This document shows positions 1-12,300 of a DNA stretch of 64,000 nucleotides, in pieces (position 1 is the stretch's first letter; each line of letters starts with the position of its first letter). The notes beneath the pieces are model-generated. The model worked only from the letters and a program-made list of their open reading frames with translations, was not told the DNA's origin and did no database searches. Where the stretch lies: positions 16,857,001-16,921,000 of the forward strand of contig NC_079875.1 of NCBI RefSeq assembly GCF_029227915.1. Direction: 5' to 3'. Position numbers and translations under genes: made by a program. The stretch is from Hydractinia symbiolongicarpus (lineage: Eukaryota > Cnidaria > Hydrozoa > Anthoathecata > Hydractiniidae).

Positions 1-1155
1 ATGAAAACAATAGGAATTGTCAATTGTCTAGTAACGTCAAAATATAGTTAATACAGCTACGCTCCATTGCTTCTAATAACATCATATATAAAAAACAAAG
101 ACACGGGGGGTTAAATGTATAATTGGAGTTATATTAATTACAAACAGACACTATTTCCCAGTGACGTAAATCCAGGAAAATGCTAAAATTACATTTTCTT
201 AGACACTTCGTACGCAGGTCTCAAAAAGTAATAGTATAGCCTGGAAATAAATAAGGATCAATATTAGTAAATTAAATCTATATGCATATATTAAAGGCGG
301 ATAAAAGGATAAAATAACAACCTGTGTCCCAAGACTGAATGTCATTTAATTTCTTTAAATATTTTTTATTAAAGTTTCTTTTAATAAGCTTCCATAGTGA
401 AATTATGTTTAAGTAATAACTCTTGTATTGAGATGTACAGAGTTTGAGATTATTTACAGATGAAATGTTCTAAGCAAGGAAATATAAATCCATGCGTAAT
501 TTTTTTCCCACATTTACGTGCAGGATGTTATCCTTCGGCTGATATTTTTGTATTTGTAACAAAAACAACTTCTATGTTGACAAAAGTTGTCAGGATTGTT
601 TATTTTACCGATCAAGTTACAACAAAGATGATTATTTTTTCGAAACACACAGAGTGCGATATGCAGTTGAGTCATTGTTTTCCTCCTCCGTGTATTTAAG
701 TTAGTTCTCATATTTCGCACAAACACACAAAACATCAACTGTGCTCACACTGACTATAAATAAAGATAAAAAAGATCAGCTTCTCAAATTTCAATCAATG
801 TTTTCATTTAAAGAGATCATTCAGTTATTTATTTGTTTATTTAAGTACACTGTTTATAAAATATTCGTTTATCTGACGTTTGCTCCATAAATAAAACGTT
901 GTTTACATTTTATTCATCTTCTGCAAACAATTCAACGCTAACAACTTTGTAATCACAAGAAAATCCATTTCAGTCTAAAGAAATCAAGTAATTTGATTAC
1001 ATGCACGTGACATATAGAATGCGTCACCTTGGTTTCACGTGCCCAGCTGTCCACTTTTTCATAGTCACAGAAAGAAAGGTAGTGCGTGTGAATTGGATTT
1101 TTTACAAGGTGAAAGAAAAGTCTGGATAAATACTGTGTCATAGATTTGCTTTAAG

Positions 1156-1200
1156 CTCTCTCCCTCTCTCTCTCACTCTCTCTCTCTCTGTGTGTGTGTG
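1156..1200. repeat. CT/GT microsatellite
   Basis: A run of CT dinucleotides passes directly into GT dinucleotides. It is a compound simple-sequence repeat with no coding context. Confidence 0.85.
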
Positions 1201-4017
1201 AAACAAAACACAACAAAGAATATATAAAACAAATTTCTTTCCATATAAAAGATTATTGTGTCCCTAACACTCGGTGTTTTCATCCTAATACCTACATACT
1301 ACAACGCTTAAACAACTCTCCCATACCGTATCCAATAAATGCCCCTTTTACTTTATAATCAAATGCCTCCCTTTTTAAAGCGGCCTCTTATAATGACTGT
1401 CCCTCCTAGAAGGGGGTGTTTATTTAAACCATAGCTTTTTTGAGTGAAAAGCCAACATAATAAAGTTGTATGGAACAAATATTGACATGACTTAGGATTT
1501 GTGACTAAACCTCTTTATACTGTTTATTCTACTATAACAGAATGGTTTCAAAATAATTGCCACCCTACCAATCCACCCCCCCCCCCTCATCCTCTTCCTA
1601 AATAATTATTTCGCTTGAAGATTTGAAACATTTTAATAACACCTCCACAAGTTTCATAGAAAAATTGTCTCAAAACACGATCGAACCCAACTCCTTTTAT
1701 AGTGATTCTTCATACCGGTTATCTTATACTAGTATGCTCATGAATACACCTTTAAGGAAGAATTTTACACACAACCGTTTCATCTTGCATCGATCATTGA
1801 CATTGAAAATTAGTATTCGCGATTAAATAATTCATATGATTTTTGACACAGTGTAAGCTAATAGATCTCGTGTGGAAACGTTCCAGTAATTTTGTTTTCA
1901 ATCTCAACACTATTTGAAAATCGGATGTTTTCGTATAACTTGTCAACAACTAAAAGATTTACTCGGCTCAGAATGACGTCATTTCCCTTTCACTTAATGA
2001 AGATGTACCACTGTGGTACAAGCTATTCAACATTTTCGTCACGCTTTTTAAAAAGCGATTATTACGTTCCCGTTATTGAGCGCAATTTACCCCCCGTCTT
2101 TATGTCGACATTTCATGCTCTCTAAATTCCGTCTTCCTTATCTAGTTTCCGCTTGATGACTTTTAAATTTATTGAATGCATAATTAGTTTTTTTAATGTG
2201 CGCATGCGCACAAAACAATTGAGGATGTTATCTGTTAACACGTATGACAAGATGTGAAAATTTATACTATGTGTTGAATTGGCGTTAAAATTTAATGATA
2301 TACAAAAGGGGCGTTGAATGTTCAATAATGTGCGAAGAGGCGTTAAAAATGGATTAATCTCTGTAGGGGGATAAGTTTCATTAAGACAACAATGGGATCT
2401 TTCTGTGGACACCATTGAGAGGGTCCAAGGCTCCGTTATTACAAGCTCTAACATAACGTCTGCTATAGGTTTGTGGAGGATTTGTTATAAGTGTTTAACC
2501 AATTTCTTAAGTCGGTCCGCTCCCAGGAGTTTTTACTGTATACGGAAAAAAAATTTAATGTGCAAAGCATTACGGGTAAAAAAAGTCAGGTTAAAAGTAT
2601 CTTTTCTGCTTTTTCCATATGGTAAAAATTTTGTTATTTAGAATACATCTTCTTGAGCTGAAGGCAGATGTATATCGCTTAAGCCTGATGTCAAATCCGC
2701 TAGCTCTTACAAGACAACTAACTAGTTTTTTCGCCTCCAGCCTTGATGTCAAAAAAGGAAAAACCTCCTGGTACAAGGTTAAGTTGACAAATAAAAAATT
2801 AAGTCAGGAAAAAAATTCTGTTATCGTAGAGTTTCTCGACTGATAAGAGTAATTCCAGTTTTATCAATTGTCTATGTGAGATTACAATTAATATAACGCT
2901 GTTGAAATACTGAAAGGAATGTTCCTGACGATTCGCTACTTTCAAAAAATGCAGTTTGTCTTAGGTAAGACAGTTGAGTCTGGAAAATATAAATACATTA
3001 TTCCGTTCAAAAATTATTGCGTATTAAAAATATCTCGCGGAAACAAAACAAAATATTCACGCCTGTCGCAACTTCTACCTGTGTCCGCTACCATCCTTTA
3101 AAAAATTTTAAAAAAAATAATGTTACGCCTTTTTTCGCATATCTCTCTCCCTTAAACTGGCGTACTTGTTTGGCCGTCTGGCAAACAGTAAACAGTCTTT
3201 CCTGTTTCCATGGACAAAAAATTCAGGAAGTTGATGAATTGAATCAAAGCATGTATCTCATCTCATTTTAATTAAAACCTGCATCATAAAACATGTAATT
3301 TAACTTGAACAATAATAATCACGTTATTAAAGATGATGCGTTCGTAGGGTAATTAAACCTTATCAAGTTTCCCACAATAGTTTTAAAATAAAAGACTGTA
3401 ATTCCTTTGTTCGTGAAGCTCTTTTGGCATATCTCCAGATGTGGATTTGATCCTTATCTGACCGTACGCGATAAGGATACAATGAGGTCTGGAAACCGAA
3501 TTAATACCTCCTTAAACTGATGTCATAGATAATGTAAAAAAAAACGAAAATAAAGCCATTGTTGTTGTTGTTGAATGTCGTTGTTGTTGTTAGATATAAT
3601 ATTTTGCACTTAGCTGACAGAACATTGGTTTTTGAGGGCAATTAAAGAATAATAAATTTAAAACTACTTTTTCCTTGCACTTGACCATGGCGCGCTACAA
3701 TATGCAACCACTGCCAGGGGCTGTCTCTTTAAAATGGCGCCAAAAGCCATGTGTTTTGTTACTGTTGCTTTTCTTCACAGTTTTTTTAAATTTGTAAACA
3801 TTAATCAATTAAAAGAACTATTTCTGTCAAATTTAGTCAGTTCCGTGTCAGCATTTCTACTTGTGTCTACTTGAAAATTGCTGAATCATGTTCCGCACGG
3901 TGTTGTCTCTCCCTCAGAGATCGGTCATGACCTGGTTTAAATACTTTGTTTTTTTTCTGACTTTTTTTATCTTCCCAAAAACAAATGTTAAACAAAATGT
4001 TGTGTTTATTTATCATT

Positions 4018-4074
4018 GTCGTTGCTGTTGTAGTTGTTGTTGTTGTTGTTGTTATTGTTGTTGTTGTTATTGTT
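4018..4074. repeat. TTG-rich trinucleotide microsatellite
   Basis: Imperfect TTG/TTA trinucleotide run. A related but shorter TTG run lies at 3558-3592. In one plus-strand frame it gives only a meaningless Cys-rich tail. Confidence 0.85.
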
Positions 4075-5690
4075 GAGAGCTAAAATTATAATTAAATTCA
4101 AAAATATATATAAGAAATTAAAACTAAAGATAAACCAGTAAAAGCTTTTATTATTCTCGATAATCAGATTAATCCTTACACAGAGATTAGCAAATCGGCC
4201 AATAAAGAAAAAGATGACTTTGATAACAAGAAAAAAAGATAAAGTGTTGTACTAAATATTCTTGCCAACCTTATCGTTCTTTTTGTGTAAATGAAAATTA
4301 GATTTCTGCTCGTGACGTAGTTCGATGATTTTTATCCGAGTCACAGATCTGTGTTCGTGATAGAATTCAATATAATTGCTTCACCGTAACTTTGAAATTT
4401 TGTTGCATATTAGACCGCCATCATCAGTAATCGATTGTATCAAGTTATTAAAATTAACTTCTTAGTACCAGATTAGAAATTATTTGATACTTTGTCCCTG
4501 ATTAGCGTGCTATTTACTGATAGGCACATTCATGGGTGCGAAACGGGTGTTTTATTTTATAATTTAGTGACTTACGCTTGAAATGTGGCGGCGCTTGAAA
4601 TGTCCGTGCAAGAATATAAAGCTTACATGTCCTTTATTTTCTGCTATTCTCATCAAAAAATGTGGCTAAAGAAAAATGTTGAGTTTAGTTTACTGACTAG
4701 TATGGGATTGGGCAACAACATACGCTCTAGGGAACTGCCTCAAAATTTCAATAGTTCCTCAAATGTCAACAAGTTCTTCCCAATGAAGTAACACAGTGTG
4801 GTGTGCTAGCAAAAGTTGAGACTGCAATACTATATATGTTGTGTTATCAGCCTCTTCACGGTTAGAGATTAAGCGCTAACTAGCTTGTATGATAGGCGCG
4901 GCAGACAAAAGATTCAACCCATGCCTTTCTAAAAGTAACTTAGAAAACTCGCTATATTACAAACCCTCAATATGACAAACAACTAGATTTCACTTTACGA
5001 ACTAAATTCTTCCTGCCTTGTTCTTAAGATATCCTTATAAAACACTTCGATATAACGATCTTTCAGTTGTGTGTCCGTTTAAACTAATTATATCGAGAGT
5101 TGGGGATTGGTGGCAAGGAGCAACTAGCAGTTAATATGGAATCAAGAAAAACATGTCACACCCTCCCTGCTACCTTCTAAATCAATATTTGTGTAAATAT
5201 AACACCACCACAGCTGAAAGTTTTCCAAGAAAAATTCTCTACTCGAGAAGATGTAAATAATTTTCGTCTTCCAAAGAGTGCGCTTAAACACAGGGGGTGT
5301 CCTTGTCGCAGGAGATCCGGAAAAAATTAAATAATAGCGGTAATTAACCTGCTATTTATATATTAGTATATGCGTTGCACTTAATTGATGTTGTTAATTA
5401 TATTGCATCGCAACAATGTTGATTTCTTGTAATTATATCCCTATTTAAAAGGCTCCAAGCATGCGAATTATGTACATCCTGTGTCACTTTCACTGAGAGG
5501 TGATTCTCTTATCGGAACGAGGACGGTAATCCGATGTTAGGGAGAGATGGGTAAATCCAACCTCGTCCCCAGAACTTGTTAGGGAGAGAGGATACCAATG
5601 TTAGGGAGGGGGATGGGTAAATCCTTTGATGTTTAAATATTTTTTTACCGTAAAACGTTTTCTTTGTCGTCTGTCTTCTACACAAGTCAT

Positions 5691-5771
5691 CCTTGTTCCC
5701 AGATTTTTTCTCCCCCAAGCTGTTATGACGGAGCGACTAATATCAACTAAAAGCAAAATGCCCTGGGAAAG
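5691..5771. repeat. Foldback MITE of the CCTCGTTCCCAGGG family, copy 1
   Basis: Begins with CCTTGTTCCCAG and ends with CCCTGGGAAAG. The interior contains the family signature seen in copies at 22.2 and 54.1 kb (GCYGTTATNAYRGAGCGRCYAA, then AAAATGCCCTGGGA). A second left-end-only remnant starts at about 5555. Imperfect terminal inverted repeats and a short size indicate a non-autonomous DNA element. Confidence 0.7.
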
Positions 5772-6283
5772 AAATTGCAACGTGAATTGTTGTCAATTGG
5801 GGAAACGACATGTCTCCAAATGTTCTATTTTAGGGATTTGACGGTTAAAGTGGGAGGGGGTAAAAGCGTTGAATTGACGCTTAGTGTGCACTTAGTAATT
5901 CACCCCTTATGTGACTGGAAATATCATGTGCATAAAAGCATACGTTTAAGTGACTCCCTTCCATCCTTTTATTGTCTGTCTTTCAAAACGATGAATCGGA
6001 ATAAACGCGGGGAGAATAATTATCGTATTTTATATTGTCTTATTTCGTCTCTTTTAATCCAAAACCGCGTGACTTCTCAAGAATACCAGAATACATATAG
6101 CTTAAAGCAAACCGCCTTCTCCGTTGGTCAATTATATTATTTAAACAATTTCTTAGAGGTAAGCGCATGTACATAAGATGCCTTAAACTGGCTAGCTGTG
6201 TTGTAACACGTAGGACAACTAATGTAGCCGACAAATCGACAGTTATCGATACGACCAAAAAACTATAAAAATTACAATTAATT

Positions 6284-6289
6284 TTTATT
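6284..6289 (-). terminator. Probable polyadenylation signal of fructose-bisphosphatase
   Basis: AATAAA on the minus strand about 38 bases past the FBP stop codon, embedded in AT-rich sequence. The spacing is typical of a compact 3' UTR. The call rests on the hexamer and its position only. Confidence 0.5.
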
Positions 6290-6326
6290 TCTTCCATGAT
6301 AAAATACAACTACAAAAATTAATTAT

Positions 6327-9300
6327 TTATTTGACAAATTTCAAATAATCTTCAACATCTTCTTTTGAACCGATAAAAATAGGGGCGCGGTCGTGACAAT
6401 CTGCGGGAATGATATCCAGGATCCGTTGTTTACCATCGGTTGCCATGCCACCAGCTTGCTCGACAATGTGAGCCATGGGATTACATTCGTACAGTAAACG
6501 TAACTGATAAGAAAAAAAAGGTTATTTCTTCACGGACGACAGAATGGAAAATGTTCTCAAAAACACAAACAGTATTTACGGAAATGCTAAAAAACTACAT
6601 GAATGATGAAAAATATTTAAGCACACTAAAACTTTACGGTAATTTTACAAAGTCTTTAGGATCCTAAATTATATTAGAAAATGTTCTTTGATAAAACGAC
6701 GTGGAAACCATATGAAACGCCTTTACCGCGTTAAGTACAAAAACTTTATAATAAACACCCAAGGTATGCTGTCAAAAATAAATTAACGCCCATTGGAAAT
6801 GACAGAGTGACAAACAGAGAACTGTTGTAGCTGCAAACCCCTTTTTATTTATTCCAAAATATATGGAAATCGTAACGTTACTTCAATTATTCAATATCAT
6901 AAATTCTTCGTACATCACTTTTTTTTTCTATTTGTAATGCATCATTCCAGTTTTTAATATATTTAATTTTTAAAAGTCACTAAAACAATGAAAAGAGAGC
7001 TAACTCCCACAACGCCCCTTAAAATAAACGCCCCTTTTCAGAGTCGCCACAGATTTGACAATTTTAGGATAATTTAGGAGGTCTTAAGATGAAAATATAG
7101 AAATAAACAATAAAAAACGTTTATATTTTAGTCTTTGACAAAATTTTGGAGGAAATGAACAGAACTATTAGAAAAATATCTCTCAGGATAATTTTATAGG
7201 GGGAGATTTTAGTGAGAGCTTTAAATTTGAGATTATTTAGGATATTTTAGGTGTGGCCATCCTTGTCCTGAATAAACGCTTTTCCTAAATAATTACCTAA
7301 AGTAAAATTCTATTTCCTTTTAATAAAAGAACCTGTCATTTGATCGTCAAGTTTTATATCTGTACTATATATATCTACACACCTTAAACTTCTTGAAATT
7401 AAAAGCAGGATCAAAAATGAAAGTTGTTAGATCAAACATAAATAGATACAAAGAGTTAAAAATTTTTTTACAAAACACATTGGCGTAACAGTAGTATTTT
7501 TATAACTTCACCTCAAGCTAAAAATATTTTAATTAGTTTTAAATATAAATTCAAAGAGCTCATTGTTCGAATTTTTAACAATTTACCAACAATGAACAAA
7601 TTCTTGCGAAGTTTTTGACGTGTTTCTGAAAATAATATTACAAGTGCACTTTAACAATAGAACACATTGAAAGTGCAGTGTTGCATACACTGAAACTCTT
7701 CTCGTATTGTATAAGTATTTATTACAAATAAATGAGCAGATCGCGCCTTATCATAAATTTACAATGGCTCTGTTTAAGTGAGCCCCCTCCCTCATATAAT
7801 TGAAAATGCTTGCATTTCTTCTGTAATTTATACATTTATCAAGCATTTAAAGAAAAGACATATTTCTTCGCCGTGTCATTACAACAAAGTAGCTATATAT
7901 TTTGTTGAAACAAGAAAAAAATCAGCATAAAAAATAATAAAGATTAATTTTTTCCCTTAATAAATCCGACAAGAAATGCCGGGATGAACTAAAATAGAAA
8001 ACATAAACTTTAATATTACCTTTCCCTTCGGACTAGCTTTGTTTGCAGGGTACATAAATATTCCGCCATATTTAATCGTGCGATGCATGTCAGCTACCAT
8101 TGATCCGATGTAACGAGAGCCGTATGCTTTTTTGTCTCCCTGCAAAATTGATGTTTAAATCATAAAAAAATAGTATTTTCTTGTCAGAAACTTAGAAATG
8201 CCGTAAAGGGTAATAACTTTTTTAGGCACAAAACAGAACAATGGTATAGCGGAATTGTACCACCGCGAAATACAAAGTATTTTCAGACGTAAAATTTCGG
8301 AAAACTTCAATGTACCATACCAGAAGGTTCAAGGAGCTATTCCGAGACGACATAATTTTTTCAAGTTACATGGAAAATTAACAAACTAAAAAGTCGTCAA
8401 AACTGGCTGCTCGCTGAATTTCAAAAAAAGAAAAAATCAATGTTTGCCAACCAAAAAAAACAAACTAATGAAATATTCTTCTGAATACAATATATTTATT
8501 TTTTTAATGTTAATTTTTCTTTTTAAATAGGACAGATTTAGTATTACGAAATAACTTATAAATATCAATGAAATCACATTTACTGTATAAATGATCCGCT
8601 AAAGGGAATTTTTTTGTGTTTTTTTTAAACGGATCTGTGGTTATACATGAGCCATGTCTTACCAGCAATTTTCTTCTTTTTTCTAATTAGCGGTGCTAGT
8701 CTAAATGACGCGCTTATCTTAGGCTCAGCGCTTTTTAGAAGTAACGCGGTACACCAATAATGTTGGCATTTAACGCCGCACTTCCTTGCGTTAACCAAAA
8801 GATTAAAACTAATGAGTTACAAACAATAAAACAAAACTTCAGTCAAAGAAGAATTGTACTGCCACAGCGTCCGGTTCGCCAAAACACCTTGCACATATAA
8901 ACATGATTAAGAAACTAATAATAAAAATTACAGGGCGCCTAACTAGTTAAGAACTAATCCTTACACTTACAGAGTGCACAGCTGGTCAAAAACTAACACT
9001 TACACTTCCAGACTGCACAACTAGTCAAAAACCAATACTTACACTCACAGGGCTTACAACTAGTCAAAAACTAATACTTACACTTCCAGACTGCACAACT
9101 AGTCAAAAACCAATACTTACACTCACAGGGCTTACAACTAGTCAAAAACTAATACTTACACTTCCAGACTGCACAACTAGTCAAAAACTAATACCTACAC
9201 TTACAGCTAGTGAACCGTTATTCAAAATTAACACTTACGCTTGGAAATTTAATAGATTGAAGATAATTCTTCAGCGGTTCCTCAAACTGAGAACTGTAAC

Positions 9301-12300
9301 CTTCATTCAAACTGTAAATTTTTCCACGTGGTTTGATCTTCATGTCAGGTTCGGTTAGTAAGAATTCACCAATCGACTATAAATAAAAAAATTGTTTCAA
9401 ATATTTTATATTTTGACAATAGTAAAAACTGGTCTGTGATAAATGTCACATGACGCTACCATCTTGACCGGAAGTTGTTTAAGCTTAATTCTAACAAAGA
9501 CATTTCTACCTACAGCTTCAATTTAACTTTAAGACTTCATTCCCTTAAAAAGTTATAAACACATTTTGAAAAGGCATAAGCATTTTCAAACTTACCAAGA
9601 GACAGTTAGACTCACAGGCTCAACAGTTTTTACTAACAAAAGCAATCTTAAAATTCCGAGAACTTCTTGGGCTATGGGTCATTCAGTAACATAAAATTCA
9701 CCAAAACTAAAAAAAGTACAAACAGGTTGAGCCTTACCGGATCCAAAGTAAATCCATTGACACCATTTCCAGTGGTGAGAACCACCATGGTTGCACTTCC
9801 ATACAAAGCATATCCTGAAGCTACAAAATCTTTTCCTGGTTGTAAAACATCTGCCTTAGTCACTGGTCCACTGGTTGTCTAAAAAAATTAAATTACATTC
9901 CATAATTTTAAAATTTTTATAAATCTAACAATATGAGTGTGAAAAATGAAAAAAAAAAATCCTTAAAAACCCATAACTCCACACATAAATTAGTGAATTG
10001 GAGGGCCGAATTTTTAAAAATTTTACCTACACAAAATTAATAGTGTTGTTTTATGTAGCATACAGGAGGACATCAGATTTGTATATATTTAAAATCTAAA
10101 AGAATACTGAGTTTTGTTGACGTAAGAATGCTCCAATTCTAAATTTTTCAGGCATGGGGCAGATTGCTTCATAACTCAGGTATTTTGGGGAGTGAATTTA
10201 ATGTATTATGGGCGTTATATACTTAGCCTGCATCCCTGCCTAGCAGCTGCAGAGCATAGGCCGAGTGGTGCCGTTTGGCCATTCCGAGAAAAACTAAAAG
10301 GTGAGGGGTGGGGGTAATTTTACCACTACCATTACATTTAAGGAAGGACAAATGTTATGACTATGAAACTTGACACATTATCTAACCAAAATAAAAGGAG
10401 TGATAACAATTGTTAACCTCATTTTTTGTTAAAAATGTTTTTTCCAAACACCGGAGATCTGTTCAATTTTTGCCAAATTTCAAGAATAAGTATAATTAGA
10501 TCAGAGAAGATGTTTCTTTATATAAAAAAAATCTATGTTAGAATTGTTTTAACGAGGAAAAACATTTAAAAAAAAATCTAATTCTAAAATTTTCCCAACC
10601 AGCTTAGAAAAAATGTAAAAAAAATTCACTTTTGTTCTAGTAACAGGAATAAAACTTTCCTCATTTTGTAACAGAAAAAAAGGAAAAGTTATAGAATTTT
10701 TAGCCTATACAAGAGGTATATATATATTAAAAATGGGCTAACTGTTATTGAAAATAAAATAATTTGTCAAAATTCCCCCCCCCCCTCTTTAGTCTTTTTT
10801 TTGGGGGGGGAGGACCCCCAAAATTACCCCACCCCCAAAGAAAGTAAAGCAGTCGTTCTTATCCCTACCTTTCTGGAAATGGAAAATATTGATCCAATGG
10901 AAACCAAGCAATCAATATTTGATGATCCATCCAGGGGATCAAAGTAGACAATATACTTTCCTTGTTTGTCAGCTTCAACCTCAATAATGTTCTCGTTCTC
11001 TTCTGAGACCATAGCACACACTGTGTATGAGGATCGCAACATGTTGACAAACAGCTCATTCGACAGGACGTCCAGTTTTTGCACTTTGTCTCCTGTTGTA
11101 TTTTCGTGTCCAGCTACACCAAACCTTTACAAAAATCATTTTTTTACAGTAACGAAACTTTAAAATAATCATTCACAGTAGCTATATAGCATAATAAACG
11201 CTCCAATATAAAATAATTTTTACACAAGTGTGGGTAACAGAGGAATAAGGGCCAATTATGCTTGAAAGTTTCGTCCCTGACTTTATCATCCAATAGTGTC
11301 ATTAGTAACAACTTACAGAGACACAAGTTTACTGAGATGCAAGCTTACCAAGACATAAGTTTACCGAGACACAAGTTATGTAAACACATGTTTTTTGCTT
11401 AAAACACACATGACTAAAAGGATTATCACGTTATTTGATTTTAGAGGAGAGCAATCATCCAACATAGGGTCAGCTTGTTATAAGAAAGCTAATGTATGCA
11501 AGCAAAATAAGCTTTCAAATAAATAAGAGTTTGAAAATGGCTAAATAGTAGTTACAATAAATTGTCCACTAAAATGTTACATACTCAATTTTTTGTCAGA
11601 CTTGCAAGCATTGGGTACATAAGAAGTGCAGTAGTATTAGTGGAAGGTTAAGAGCTGAGATTCAGTTTGTATGCAAGCGTTCCAAAGGTGAGATTATAGA
11701 TAATGAAGTATTTCCAGCTTCAATGATGTACAACAGTGGCTCGTTAGAGATAGTTGAGAACTTCTGTTACTTAGGTGATGGATGTGAAGGAGGTGTTGGA
11801 AGAAGTGTTACTTGCAGGATAGGTTCTGCTTGGAAAAAGTTCAGAGAGTTATTTCCTTTGTTGACTAGCAGAGTCTTGTCAATTGAGTTAAAAGGTAGGT
11901 TGTACGAGGCCTGTGTAAGAAGTGTTATGTTGTACGGTAGTGAGACATGGGAAGTGAAGCAGGAAGATCTTGACCGCTTAGAAAGGAATGATATGAGAAT
12001 GGTTAGGTGGATGTGCAACGCCAGTCTGAGAGACAGAAAGAGTTCAGATTAGCTAAGAAGCAGGCTAAGTATCCGTAGAATTAAAGATGTTATCCAGATA
12101 AGAAAATTGAATTGGCTGGGGCATTTGGAAAGAGTGGAGGGGATAAGAAAGTGTAGAGACTTGATAGTTCCTGGGGCAAAGCCTAGAGGCAGACCGAGAA
12201 AGACTTGGAAGGAGGTTATAAGGACAGACTTGATGCAGAGGAAGTTGAGTTTGAGAATCTAACACAGTCTAGATCAGATTGGAAGAGGGTCATTAATATA

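Larger units (their letters stand above)
1..6283. other. Left-end region without a recognised gene
   Basis: I find no exon chain with homology here; the open frames are short and compositionally like AT-rich noncoding DNA. It holds simple repeats (1156-1200 CT then GT; 3558-3592 and 4018-4074 TTG-rich), a perfect 16-bp palindrome at 2197-2212, and degenerate foldback-repeat termini near 2520-2780 and 5555-5775. It lies 3' of the fructose-bisphosphatase gene and probably holds the end of that transcript and intergenic DNA. Confidence 0.55.

Noticed and set aside
5775-6176. 133-codon plus-strand open frame as a gene
   Set aside because: It starts inside a MITE end, has no recognisable domain and sits in the 3' flank of FBP. 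It is consistent with chance.
8940-9211. Regular 39-bp array that superficially resembles a CRISPR array
   Set aside because: The whole unit is repeated with no unique spacers, and it lies in an intron of a eukaryotic gene. It is a minisatellite.
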